DNA of 64,000 nt. It comes from Agrypnia vestita (Eukaryota > Arthropoda > Insecta > Trichoptera > Phryganeidae). Below the pieces are notes generated by a model. That model ran no database searches. It saw only the letters and a list, made by a program, of their open reading frames with translations, and was not told the origin of the DNA. Both the position numbers and the translations under genes were made by a program. Positions 23,400 through 33,865 of this stretch are shown here, piece by piece; the first letter of the stretch is position 1; every line of letters starts with the position of its first letter. The DNA lies in contig JADDOH010002323.1 in assembly GCA_016648135.1 (NCBI GenBank), positions 124,001-188,000 on the forward strand, in the 5' to 3' direction.

Positions 23400-23690
23400 G
23401 TCACCTGTTGTATCGAGCACGCCAGCTTCGGCCGCCGGCTTACCGCAGTATTCAGTCGACTTCCTTTGAAATGTCAATAACTATTGGCTCGTTTTGCCCC
23501 GTTTCCCTCGGCGGTGGCGGGCCGTGACGGGCGTGACGCGCCGCCCCGGAGCGGGCCGCTATCGGAGCGGCGGGGAGCCGGGCGCGGGCAGCCGCGGCGG
23601 GGAAGTCGGATCTTCCGCCCGCGGCGCTCGGAATAATGGCGGATGCGAGCAGCAAGGCGAGCCGATTTGTTCACAATGCGCAACGCGTGT
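23400..23690. other. GC-rich, CpG-rich island; possible promoter or first exon
   Basis: About 290 bases are very rich in G+C and CpG inside AT-rich DNA. Near its right end AATAATGGCGGATGCG gives an ATG in good context that opens only 19 codons before a stop. Open frames on both strands are arginine/alanine/proline-rich, as expected from composition alone. It might be the promoter and first exon of an unseen gene, or a regulatory element. No splice junction or product could be recognised. Confidence 0.35.
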
Positions 23691-23718
23691 CTTTTAATGC
23701 AAACTGATATCATTTGTT

Positions 23719-23957
23719 AAAGAGTTAAGGCTATTATTACGGTCGTTGGACATTACATATCGTTATGTGTTAAATAAAACGGATATTTTATGCGAACCGT
23801 ATATTTTACTGAGAAGCAAACCTCGACGTTTCGCTGAAGGCTCGGCCTACATACGCCTCAGCCGTGATAGGAAGCTCTCCCGATGACGCCGAATAAGACT
23901 TCAGCGTCATCGGGATATACGGTTAGTATAAAATATCCGTTTTATTTAACACATAAT
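23719..23957. mobile_element. Penelope-derived foldback element
   Basis: Outer direct repeats GATATCATTTGTT (23,706-23,718) and GATATAATTTGTT (23,958-23,970) differ at one base and look like a 13-bp target duplication. The left part begins AAAGAGTTAAG...TTATTACGGTCGTT, the same head as the Penelope-like element at 56,860. Arms GTTAAATAAAACGGATATTT and AAATATCCGTTTTATTTAAC (inverse of each other) enclose two copies of the Penelope 3' tail in opposite orientations. GAAACGTC lies on the minus strand at 23,825-23,832. CCCGATGACGC at about 23,879 and GCGTCATCGGG form a perfect 11-bp hairpin. No coding capacity. Confidence 0.8.
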
Positions 23958-24287
23958 GATATAATTTGTTTTTTATTTTAATTTTTTTTTCATGTTTAGG
24001 CCCCTCAGACTTCTTTTATCAAGGGATTATGTATCTAAAAATGTTATAATATGACGTTTAAAGACTGTTTGCATCTGTTGTATAATTATGTAAAGTTTTT
24101 TTTTTGTAATATAAGCAAAGTTACACCTTTAGTGCTACCGAAAATCAGTCAATTTTTTCGAGTTTGTGCCGCTAAGGTTATTTATTAATGGATATAGTGT
24201 TCAAAATGTTATAATTTGTGAAACAATTTACACAAAACAAGTTGCTGAAAAATATAATTGCCCGTATTTTGTAATGTTTAGTTTACC
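23958..24287. other. AT-rich stretch without recognised feature
   Basis: Nothing recognised beyond AT-rich sequence. Confidence 0.4.
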
Positions 24288-24320
24288 CTGAATAAGGAAC
24301 GCTGATTCTGAAACCGGTTT
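24288..24320 (+). ncRNA. Degraded hammerhead-like motif
   Basis: CTGAATA, then a weak GGAA/TTCT hairpin, then GAA, a self-complementary ACCGGT and T. The catalytic CTGANGA is altered (TA in place of GA), so it should be inactive if it ever was a ribozyme. Its layout matches the motif in the Penelope-like element. Confidence 0.3.
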
Positions 24321-24831
24321 GTGTTTCCAAAAATATTATGGTTTAAACCAAGGAATTGTTTGTGTTTAATTTAATTAATAATGAATAACCACAAAGTAAT
24401 AGTTGATTACGATAGGATTATAATTTGTAATTTATACACACTTTACCTTTGTTGTACACATCTCCGAAGTTTTTTTTAGTTACATTACCATTTATACACC
24501 TATAACGTTGCCGAATAGCATTTATTAATTTTTCAGGTTTATGTGTTTAAGGTTCTTTATTAAGGATTAAGTATTTAAAAAATTTAAATATTTAGTTTAT
24601 ACGTATGTACGCTCATTACATTTTTACATTAAGAGGTAATTTTTTTTGGTTGAGTGTTCGTACTGTAAGATGGTTTATTAAATATTTTGGAATAATTTTG
24701 GAATAAAAAAACATATTGTTCTAGAAAACGTATACTTAGTAATGTTCAAAACAAATTAAATGAGTCATTGAGTTAAAAATATATCCTACCACTATTTTCG
24801 TTTTATTAGATTTGAATATATAATATATAAA
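24321..24831. other. AT-rich stretch without recognised feature
   Basis: No coding or repeat structure recognised. Confidence 0.4.
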
Positions 24832-25345
24832 TCAATATATATATATATATATAAAGTAACCCGTGTTTCCCTAACCGCCAAGTTTTCTCCACAACCAGCC
24901 ACAACCACCCACCGGTGGTTATGGTGGTGGATAGCCCTTAGTATCACATCGAAAATATGCGAGTTTGGTGGGGGTGGCTGTGCGTGGGTGGGACTGGGTG
25001 ACGAAAATGTGCTTTCTAGCACATTGTTTTGTTATGGGAAGGCCGAAAATGCTTCAGATTATTTCAAAATAGGCGCGCCGACTGTATCGGTGAGTCTAGA
25101 AGGTTCCGAAAAAACCTACTCTAGAAAGTTCTGGAAGGAGAAGGTTCTAGAAAATTCCCAAAAGTTCTATAAGGTTCTAAACTGAGTGGCGGAATGTGTC
25201 GGTGTGTCTAGAAGGCTCCTGTATATTCGATAAATTTCTTGAAAGTTCTGGAAGGAGAATATTTTAGAAGGTTCGCGAAAGTTCTATAATGATCCAAACA
25301 GTGTACTAAAAATCTACGCGTGCGAAGTCGCGCGGGCACAGCTAG
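24832..25345 (+). mobile_element. Non-autonomous Helitron
   Basis: The right end reads CGCG-TGCGAAGT-CGCG, a short GC-rich hairpin (25,317-25,332), then GGGCACAG and CTAG at 25,342-25,345, followed by T. This is the classical Helitron 3' end: hairpin, a few bases, CTAG, insertion before T. The proposed left end is TC at 24,832-24,833 preceded by A, followed by a TA-dinucleotide run. The 514-bp element encodes no Rep/helicase. Its inner half is built from two diverged copies of a roughly 110-bp unit packed with heat-shock elements. The left boundary is less certain than the right. Confidence 0.75.
25098..25285 (+). promoter_or_regulatory. Heat-shock element array
   Basis: The heat-shock factor binds alternating 5-bp units nGAAn/nTTCn, three or more in a row. 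Here AGAAG-GTTCC lies at 25,098-25,107. AGAAA-GTTCT-GGAAG is at 25,123-25,137, and one base later AGAAG-GTTCT-AGAAA-ATTCC is a perfect tetramer at 25,139-25,158. TTTCT-TGAAA-GTTCT-GGAAG is a perfect tetramer at 25,235-25,254, and AGAAG-GTTCG-CGAAA-GTTCT another at 25,266-25,285. The units are exact in spacing and phase. That they bind HSF in vivo is inference. Confidence 0.75.
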
Positions 25346-26795
25346 TATTCTCTAAGCTCATTCCTACATGTTAAATATTAGTTAACTATCGTATCAATCA
25401 GAAGTTATTGCTTGTTAAAAATAGCTTATTCAAGTTATAAACAAGATGTGAAACCATTTTATTTGATTTGCCAAAAAAATAGTTCATGCAGGTAGGTATG
25501 TTTTGTTTTTCAACTAATCACATATGAACTCAAAAATTATTTTCTTTTTTCTTCAAAAAAAAATGTCCCTACTTTGCCTTGAGTAAGATGAATACGGAAA
25601 TTTTAATTACTACGCTGAATGGAAAATCTTTATAAAGGAAGTAATTTGGATTTTTTTTATTTTCAAGTAACTCAAGAAAATTGATTTTATTAGGAAAAAG
25701 ATGATAAATTTTATTTATTTTACATTACGTAATTTATTTGCTGAAATTCGGAATGAATATACCAAGATTTAAGAATTACTTATAAATATATTTGATTATA
25801 TACTGGGTTCAGATACATCAAAAGTGATGTTAACGTCGAACCAACTTCTGCATGCACAATTTTTAAATGCAAGCGACCCAGAGCAGCGTAATCAATATCC
25901 CAAAATATTACAGAAGCACACCAACAGTGTAAAGCGAGAACTAAATAAAAGGCTACAAACTAGCCTATTAATTCTCCGGTAGTGTAACGCAAACGCTCCG
26001 CTCCTAGAGACTCTTGTTCTCTGATATTCTACACATACACCCGTTTCCGGGTAAACTCGACTGAAGTGTATGCTATGCATAGATTGCCTACATTCAGGCG
26101 CTCGGCGAGAGCTTTCAGTGTGGAGTGCACACAGACCGCCTGCGCGCCGCTCGGATGACTGTCTATTGGCGTTAAATCATGATACCGTTTGAGGTGCTTG
26201 CAATTCAATTCTGTACGACCTAATGTTTATATAATACGTACATTGGAGCCGGTACCAGTCGGGGACACCTTGCAGTGATGCGCAATGTAGGTAAACGTAT
26301 CTTTCATACAACGTCTTCATGATTTGATACACATTTTATATATTGCAACTCTAAAATGCTGTTTTTTTAATGGAATTTGTGATTTTACACAGATGATTCG
26401 TTACAGGATTTTTAACAAAGGATTTTACGAGGAGGAGTTAACGAGAGTTCGACGTTAGCATCCAAAGGAACCTCTAAAAAGTGACCTGATATAGGACGAT
26501 ACGGCCTTTAAAACAGTGAGAAATAAATATGTTTTATGTAACATTAAAAGTCAACAGTGAATATGAGAACGATGCTAAATAATTAAGCGCATGTATATAT
26601 GTGCTACTATTTTTCACTTTATTTTACTACTACATACATTCAAAATCCACCAATGTATCTGAAAATAAAGAGATATAATTGAGTGAAAGAATTCTGGAAA
26701 GAACGTAGTTAATACTAATTTTTTGGACTCAAGGAAAACTGATTAATAAAGAATAAGAAAAAGAAAAAAGAGAAGCGCTTACATTATGCTATTAA
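25346..26795. other. Stretch without recognised gene; small GC-rich patch
   Basis: AT-rich with a GC-richer patch at about 26,085-26,165. Open frames (for example minus 25,892-26,080) show no motif. Nothing else was recognised. Confidence 0.4.
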
Positions 26796-26940
26796 GAGCC
26801 GGTTGTTTCAAGTTGGATTAAAGTAAAAGTTCGTTCAAACTATGGATTTTTGCATTATCCACCAATCAAACGGTCCGTTTCCGTAAAAATCCATGCTTTA
26901 AATGAACTCTTATTTTAATCCAATATGAAACAACCGGGCC
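26796..26940. mobile_element. PIF/Harbinger-type MITE, copy 3
   Basis: 145 bp, ends GAGCCGGTTGTTTCAAG and ...CAACCGGGCC, TAA on both sides. Same family as 11,759-11,904 and slightly more diverged. Confidence 0.9.
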
Positions 26941-27329
26941 TAAGTGTAATCTTCGACTGGCATATCTGCTACCACTCTTAACCTATCGCTGTCGTTGACT
27001 CAGTGCAGTGAATAGACTACGAAAAGGTTATATCGGTCACAACTTCTACTACAACGTATAATACAAAAGTATTTAAAAGTTGATTAATATTACAGGTGAG
27101 TGAAATCGACGTATTGCGTAAAAATAAAAACAACAGAATTACTCTACAATTTCTGAAGTTATCTTCTTTTGGCGCATTCAGGGTAAATTTTTAATTGTAA
27201 CGAAAGTTGCGCTCGCGCAGCGTGCGCTTGTTGCGGGGCATGTAGCGAATTCGTGTAGCGAAAATTCGAAATCATTTCGAGACCACTTGATTATTATTTA
27301 CTGTCTAGTATCTAAATGTAATAATTTCG

Positions 27330-27440
27330 TTTAAATACTAGGCTAAAAAAATGAAATTATACGACTAGGACTAATAATCGAACCCTGGTTGCCTTAACTC
27401 GCGAACAAACCAACACAGCTATCACCGGTTCTCTTCAATC
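27330..27440 (-). mobile_element. tRNA-derived SINE, probable copy
   Basis: On the minus strand, ACCAGGGTTCGATTATTAGT looks like a tRNA B box. It is followed by TATAATTTCATTTTTTTAGC, similar to the body of the copy at 36,895-37,112 (TATAATTTCGTTTTTTAGCC). The A box is less clear. Confidence 0.45.
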
Positions 27441-27944
27441 CATCAAAAACGCATTATATATGTATATTACATACTAGCCGTTCACACTTAACCCATACAG
27501 AACCCTTTAACTTTTTAAAAGATGCGGTTGTACAGGATACCCACATTGTTTTTTTTATTTTGTTATTATTTTTTAATAATTTCATGTTCTTTGATTGAAA
27601 ATTCAATTGATATTATATGGATGGCATTGTTTTACATTCTGGTAGTTATTAAAGAAAACAAACCAATTTTCGCATTACCTAATTACTGTTTCTCGCTAAC
27701 AACCTTCCTGGAGGTACAATCGTTTCCGTAACAATGGTAATGGTGTAATTAAAATGATGATACCTTTCCTGGAAATACGCAACCACACCTGCGTCACATT
27801 GTTTCTTAAGCTTCCTTAAATCTCAGTTAGCATTTAGAAAACAATTGATTCATTTTGTTTATTAAACGGACTGTATAATATTTACGTTAGATATTTATCA
27901 AAAAGGTGTGCAAACGAATTTCACTTATAATTAGCACAAACCGT

Positions 27945-28012
27945 CTTAATACGGGTAAAAGGCCAGTTTTATATAAATATATTAATTAAACTAGCCTTTT
28001 ACCCGTACTAAG
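27945..28012. repeat. Inverted repeat around an AT-rich loop
   Basis: ACGGGTAAAAGGCCAGTTT (from 27,951) is mirrored by AAACTAGCCTTTTACCCGT, with one mismatch, around an AT-only loop. It may be a minimal foldback element; no target duplication was found. Confidence 0.6.
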
Positions 28013-28157
28013 TCGCGACGGTCAGTTACAATACCAGGCATGTTTTTGGGCTTTATTGAAAGCAAATAGACATCAAAACTGTACAAAAAATCCATAAAAA
28101 GGCCTACATTTGTAGACAAAGATAAAAGTAGATGTTTTCAAGATAAACATTTACTTT

Positions 28158-28920
28158 GAAATGATTTATTTTTTATTTTTTTATTTTTTTTATTATGTCA
28201 TCCAACAGGGAGACACAATCGCTTGGTAAGATAAAATACAAAAAAAAGTTAAATGTCTCCCGCAATTAAAGGATAACACAAATAGGACATAACCATAGAT
28301 AAGTCAATTTCACAATGACAGATAAAACAATTTTACAGTTTCATTTAACCGATTGTTCCAAATTTAACATAGACACAAAAGGGCTCGTGATGTATATAAT
28401 ATTGTTACGTGGCGTGGCTCGCTCGAAAAATGAAATGGCACAACTCGTAAAATAAATCTTTTATTATCGCTTGTACATTATCTCTCACATTTTACAATCG
28501 CTCGCAACGCAATACTACTGCTATTTTTTATTCAAACACAAAAGAACAGCTCTCTTTTGTTTTTCTACTCGGGTAAGAACCCTTCCATTTCTTCGCTATT
28601 TATTAATCATGTTAGTTCTTATTTCAACCACTGGGCATACCGGCCCGCCGTTCTGCGCATGTGACACTTTTCTATGGAACTGTCAAATGTCAACGAACAG
28701 CTCGTTACAATATACATGATCAGGGAGGGGGACGAGTTTCTAGTATCTGCCTCACCATATGACGATACTCTTTATATTTGTGTTAAAAATATCCATTGAA
28801 TTTAAAAGGTAATTATAATCTGATCATATGCGTAGAGTGGGAAAGGATTTTCTATTGTTGGTTTGATAAGTTGGAAGGGAAAAGAGGTACTTCTGTCTGG
28901 TAGGTCGGAATTTTAAATGC
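28158..28920 (-). pseudogene. 3' end of a LINE (copy B), interrupted by a solo LTR
   Basis: Reading the minus strand, the segment near 28,900-28,720 encodes the tail of the same reverse transcriptase family as 47,660-48,975 (ST-SFPFQLIK, NPFPLYA, MDIFN-like pieces). It continues into the shared 3' UTR, including GATTGTGTCTCCCTGTTGGA and a run of AATAAA-like units near 28,160-28,195, the 3' tail. The host copy is split at 28,403-28,709 by the solo LTR. Identity with the copy at 48.5-48.97 kb and with 35.9-36.3 kb establishes the family. Confidence 0.75.
28403..28709 (+). mobile_element. Solo LTR
   Basis: Begins TGTTACG and ends CGTTACA, so it has TG...CA termini with an extended inverted end. 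It is flanked by ATAT on both sides (28,399-28,402 and 28,710-28,713). A 4-bp duplication and TGTTAC...TTACA ends fit Gypsy-type LTRs. An AATAAA lies at 28,451-28,456. It is inserted inside an older LINE 3' end, whose two halves can be joined across it. No internal retrotransposon sequence remains. Confidence 0.75.
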
Positions 28921-30269
28921 ATAGTAACAATTTTAACTTAGCACACCCGTCATAGATCATAGGTAATAAATATCCTTCAGTTTGATGACGAATGCTTCAG
29001 TTTAAATGATGAAACAATTTTCATGAAGCTTAATAAAATAAAAAAATCGGAAAGGTACCCGGAGATTGTTATTTACCAAAATAAATATTTTGTTTCTATT
29101 AACATTGTCAGACTTATTTAACTTTAGAGCATATTATCTTAATGTTATTAAATTAGTCGGTGTAAAAAATACATAATACTTATTATAATTTTGGTCGACA
29201 GTTTAATCCAGAAACAAATTCTAATTTGGAAATTTCTGACATTAGAAATGCAGTCATTCTTTTTTCTATCTAAAAGATATATCTTCAGAACAGAAAGATT
29301 ACGCATCGACTTGATTCGTATCAAAGAAAATGGACACTATACTCTAATGTAATCAGCTTTCTTACCAAATTAAATTAAATGAGCTCAGCACAAAGACCAC
29401 AACATAGAAATTATGCACTGTGTGACTGGGCATTTACTTTTAAGCGGTAGTGAGTCTAGAGGTAAAAGATCTGGTAAACTGCCTTTTTTGTTAAAATTGT
29501 ATGCAGGAAAGTTTTGTAGAAATTTTTTCCTTTGAAAGTTTATACCAACCACATTACATTTTTGTGTTATTATTATCTTCACCGCCTCGATGGCCACTAA
29601 CGAGAGACAAATCGTCTTTAACCAGATCGGCACTTTGAATTTGAAACTTGATTACTAAATCCCTGGTCCATAAGATCATTTAGCTCAGATTCATCAACCG
29701 CAACCTGATTTTATACAACTGGAGTCTTCGATCGGGTTCCTTTATAAACGGCTCGAACTACCGCTACGTGGAAATTCTCATGAAACTCGTGACTCGATGG
29801 ATTCCTTTATGAAACGAAGCCGACCAGTCTTCAGTTAGATATTCCATACTTATGAACAAGTGGCGTCATTTCGTCACATACACAGCGCTGCCGTATTGGG
29901 TTGATGACCGAAGAAATCGAGTAAAATACAGCGGAACGTATAAATTACATTCAAATTTCAACATTTCAATTAAAGATACTACTATTTCCAAACTAACATT
30001 CCATATTTCATATAATTTACCCGCGCGAAAGGGGCTGTGGATCTTACTAGAAATTTTATAGCATCCTCTCAATTTGTTGCGTTATTTAAAAAATAAATCA
30101 GACGCAACCACAAAGCCAATGCACCAAAAAGTTTACATTTCAGTCTTGACTAGAAATAAACCAACGTTTCAGTTTACTTACGGAAACGTTACACGTTTTT
30201 AGGGTCATCCACGGAAATAGCAAGTTCTATATATAATTTAGGACTTTCATTAGAATTATCCTTTATAAA
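28921..30269. other. AT-rich stretch without recognised feature
   Basis: No coding motif. The open frames at 29,385-29,633 and 29,852-30,072 lie on opposite strands without family features. Confidence 0.4.
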
Positions 30270-31860
30270 GTCACAAAGTATTTAATAATTTCTTGATTTA
30301 TGGAATAACCATAAATGTTATAAAAGATTCATTGCCAATAACTGGAAATATAATACTGAATATCACAAACAAAAGCCTAAAAAATGGTCTCTTCTCAAAA
30401 TCCTGGAAAACAACAACAATAATACCCATTCCAAAAGTTAAAAATACAAAAAAATGTGATGAATTCAGACCAATTAATACACTACCTAAATATGATCAAA
30501 TATTAGAAGTGATAGTGAAAGAGCAATTAACAAATTTTATCGAGAAAAATAACATACTATGTGATCAGCAATCAGGATTCAGAAGTAAAAAATCTTGTGA
30601 AATGGCACTAAATATTGTAATTGATGACTGGAAAGAACATATAGATGAAAATAAACATTTCGTTGCAGTATTTTTAGATTTTAAAAGAGCATTCGAAACA
30701 ATAGACCGAAATATAATTGTGAAAAAATTATAAAAATATGGTATACAAGATAAAGCATTATTATGGTTTAGAAACTATTTGAGTGACAGATATCAAATAA
30801 CTAAAGTAAATGATCACACATCAGATCCAAAAGAAAATGAGCTTGGTGTACCACAGGGATCCGTCTTGGGACCATTATAATTTATCATATACATAAATGA
30901 TATTACATCAGTACTAAATAAATATAAAATATGATTATTTGCAGACGACGCTTTAATGTACTTAGTGGAGGATAGTGACCTGGAAACAGTGATCGACATC
31001 ATAAATAAAGAACTGGAGGAAATATCAAAATGGCTCCAATTCAACAAACTTAAATTAAATGTTTCAAAAACAAAATGTATGATAATTGGAAGCAAAAAAA
31101 GAACAACCAAATATAATGTGAAACTAGAAAATGAGATATTAGAAATCGTAGACAGTATAAAATACCTAGATGTAATTATAGATTCAAAACTAACATTTAC
31201 AAAAAATACTGAATTTGTGGTGAAGTAAATCGCAAAAAAGTGTCCTTACTTGGAAGAATAAGAAGACATATGAATAAAAATGTTTATTAATGTACAATAC
31301 TATGATTCTCCCGCACATAGATTATTGTTCCAGTATATTATTTATAAGCAATGAAGAAATGCAAGAAATAAACTACAAATAGTACAAAACAGAGCGATGC
31401 GCATAATACTGAAGTGTAATAGGAGAACTAAAATAACAAAAATGTTGAACGCCCTAGTACTGAAAACTGTAAATCAAAGAATAATATATAATGTAATGGT
31501 GCAAATATTTAAAATTAAACATGTATTAGTATCCAAATACTTTGATGACAGGATGAAGCTGAATAAGAATTTTCATTCCTACAATACAAGAGGAAGCGAC
31601 AACACAAGACTACCAAAGAAAAAGAAAAAAAACCTCACAAAATTGTATGATGTATAAAGGTATACAAATCTTCTATAGCCTGCCAAAGGAAATTCAAAAC
31701 ATGGAGAATATAAGGAGGTTTAAACTAAAGTGCAAAAATTATATTATAAAAACTTTTAAATTATTAGATGGAATGCAACATGTCCAAGTGAAATCGTATA
31801 TTAGCCCACACAACATTAGGTGTGGAACTAAATTATTAAGATAAATAAATAAATAAATTT
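30270..31860 (+). mobile_element. 5'-truncated non-LTR retrotransposon
   Basis: Contains most of a reverse transcriptase ORF, its C-terminal region and a 3' tail of (AATA)n just before 31,860. The endonuclease domain is absent, as expected for a 5' truncation. A related 3' fragment lies at 61,550-61,972. Flanking duplications were not resolved. Confidence 0.8.
30293..31844 (+). pseudogene. Reverse transcriptase of a CR1/jockey-like LINE
   Basis: Domains in order: SWKTTTIIPIPKVKNTKKCD and F-R-P-I-N (fingers), EQLTNFIEKNNIL with QSGFRSKKS, motif A VAVFLDFKRAFETIDR, motif B LGVPQGSVLGPL, motif C LFADDALMY (FADD encoded at 30,938-30,949), then WLQFNKLKLNVSKTKCM and the downstream block beginning MRIILKCNRRTKITKM, ending SLPKEIQNMENIRRFKLKCK. 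In-frame stops lie at 30,731-30,733 (TAA), 30,878-30,880 (TAA, inside motif B) and 30,932-30,934 (TGA, just before motif C). A frameshift and other damage follow between 31,228 and 31,397. Few lesions over some 300 codons suggest a fairly young insertion. Not active as read. Confidence 0.85.
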
Positions 31861-32039
31861 ATAAAGGTTTATAACAATATGAATACAATAATACAAGATA
31901 ACCATAAGTTTTTACGCCTTCGAAATGAAAATTCAATAAAATAAAACTACTGATCGAATGATAATGAATGTTTATTTCACTGATAGAGCATAATTGGAAG
32001 AATTATTTCTTAAAAATAATTTCGCCTGAATTTCTGTCA
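31861..32039. other. Short stretch without recognised feature
   Basis: AT-rich spacer between a LINE and a mariner-like remnant. Confidence 0.4.
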
Positions 32040-32560
32040 CCCCGCCACTAGCATTCCTCGAATATGGCAGCTAGGTAGGTGGGAACCTAAGAAATAAGGA
32101 CCGATATGCCCTTTGATGATATATGTACTCAATGTGTCACTTCAAGAAAATGTAGAGGCCTTGAATGTTTGAATTCGGCGTTATTCCTGCTCCAGAACCT
32201 GTAATTCTGCTCACTAACATGTCCGTTAAAATGAAAATGGGCTTCGTGGGAGAACAAAATATTGTTGAAATTGGTGAACCGCTCGAATTTAGTCTTAACG
32301 AATATTTTTCATAAAATCTAATTATCTAATAATAGTTTTAAGTCCAGTTATAAAATTCGATGCAGTGTTGATCTTGGCATCGCCATAGCAGCAGAATGCA
32401 TGCGAGTCGACAGGCCCGGATCTTCTCCTACAGACTCGTTAGCTTGCGCGTTCTTCTTTAACATTATTTTCGCTTCTCCTGCTCCTTGGCAGCCCTGGCT
32501 TTATATTATTTAGCGTTATGCCGGTCTTCTCGAACTTCTTGAGCTACGATTTAATTAAAT
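32040..32560 (-). pseudogene. mariner-like transposase remnant
   Basis: On the minus strand an N-terminal helix-turn-helix piece reads NESVGEDPGLSTRMHSAAMA then RSTLHRIL (about 32,440-32,350). After a deletion a catalytic piece follows: NILFSHEAHFHFNGHV (about 32,265-32,215), NYRFWSR, RPLHFLEVTH and ISSKGIS (to about 32,080). Relatives in insects read S-D-E-A-H-F-H-L at the first catalytic aspartate; here the aspartate codon reads His (S-H-E-A). Stops and a deletion between the two pieces make it non-functional. The assignment rests on remembered sequences of insect mariner/Tc1-group transposases of this H-F-H-L type. Confidence 0.65.
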
Positions 32561-33605
32561 TAACACTAGGACATTGATTCACACCCGCCTGCCTGTATTA
32601 TGTCACTCTTAATATAAACTAAATATTTTAAAATAAATACATTTTTTGGTTATTGACTGAGTGATGATGATGAATATTGCTGTCCGCATGTATATGAATG
32701 GTACATTCAAGCTAGATTCAAAATTTTATTTTTATTTTTTGACAAACAGACCGTCAACAAGTCTATAAAAATAAAAATAAATATTTGATGTGTATCATAA
32801 GTTTTAATTTATTTTTATCAGTATAACAAGAATTTTAGATGAAAATAATAATATTGAGGCTTACGTTCAGATAAACTGATTACAATCTGATAAGGGCGAT
32901 ATCGCTTATAAATATGTACATATAGACGAACATTTCTGAGGGTTACTGGTAGGATTCTATATATACCAAAGGTGTAGCAACCCTTGTAACGTTGGTGATT
33001 TATCTTTAAAGGTCGCATATTACCGATAATAATATCCAATTCATTGACCGAACCCTTCTAAATCAGATAATATTCCATCCATTTCGGCCAATTCGAAAGA
33101 ATTTTCATTTAAATATATCTACACAATACAGTATCAATTTTTTCCATTTGTTTCATTTCCACAGGAACATATGCAAGTACCTGTATATCTATATCCAAGA
33201 GGCTATTTACTAGTCTTGTGTCCATTTTAGCAACTTCAAATTTCAAAAACATATATACCTATCACATAGCTCCTTTATCGTTTTTATTAATTTGCATAGT
33301 TAAGGAGCTTTGGTCTAGCTTTTAAACGGACACATGGATTGTTTAGTACTTCTAAACTTCGGTTGTACGGCAAGTAAAATGGGAATCTCTGTAAATTCTC
33401 GAAGTACCTCTATATAGTAATTAAAATTCCAAATAAAATTATATTTAAAATTCAGTTCTGCCATTTTTGACAGTAGACTTTTATCTTCTAATAGATAAAC
33501 ATATGTTCCTAAGAAAATAAAATTATATTCTGTAGTATACGTAATATTGTATTTATATTTAATTGTATAATCCAACGATACAAAGGAAAATTATTTTTGT
33601 ACCAA
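32561..33605. other. AT-rich stretch without recognised feature
   Basis: Minus-strand open frames at 32,818-33,039 and 33,315-33,575 have no motif. Confidence 0.4.
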
Positions 33606-33619
33606 TTATCAAAATTAAC

Positions 33620-33851
33620 TTCACGTTTGTGTTTACTGGGGTATTATGCCGTGTTGTTACGACCTTTCGGGCCGACGTTTCGGATCCCATTGCAGGGTCC
33701 ATCATCAGGGCTGATGTTACATCAGTCACTGATGATGGACCCTGCAATGGGATCCGAAACGTCGGCCCGAAAGGTCGTAACAACACGGCATAATACCCCA
33801 GTAAACACAAACGTGAAGATTCTGAGTGGCCGTGAAAACCTAAGAACATTT
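33620..33851. mobile_element. Hammerhead-like foldback element, family B, copy 2
   Basis: A 232-bp insertion flanked by perfect 14-bp direct repeats TTATCAAAATTAAC (33,606-33,619 and 33,852-33,865). About 200 bp of it form a near-perfect palindrome centred near 33,718. Both arms encode the same core in opposite directions: CTGATGA, T, a GGACCC/GGGATCC hairpin with one bulge, then GAAACGTC (plus 33,729-33,763; minus 33,674-33,708). The right flank carries TGGCCGTGAAAACCTAAGAA, shared with the other copies. The open frames on both strands are translations of this palindrome, not genes. The long target duplication indicates retroposition-like insertion rather than a DNA transposon. Confidence 0.9.
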
Positions 33852-33865
33852 TTATCAAAATTAAC

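Noticed and set aside
23452..23713. Arginine/alanine-rich frames in the GC-rich island as genes
   Set aside because: Frames are open on both strands at once, as expected from GC-rich composition, and show no motif.
24792..25022. Minus-strand frame rich in proline and histidine as a gene
   Set aside because: It falls inside the Helitron-like element, over a GGTGGT-rich hairpin, without any motif.
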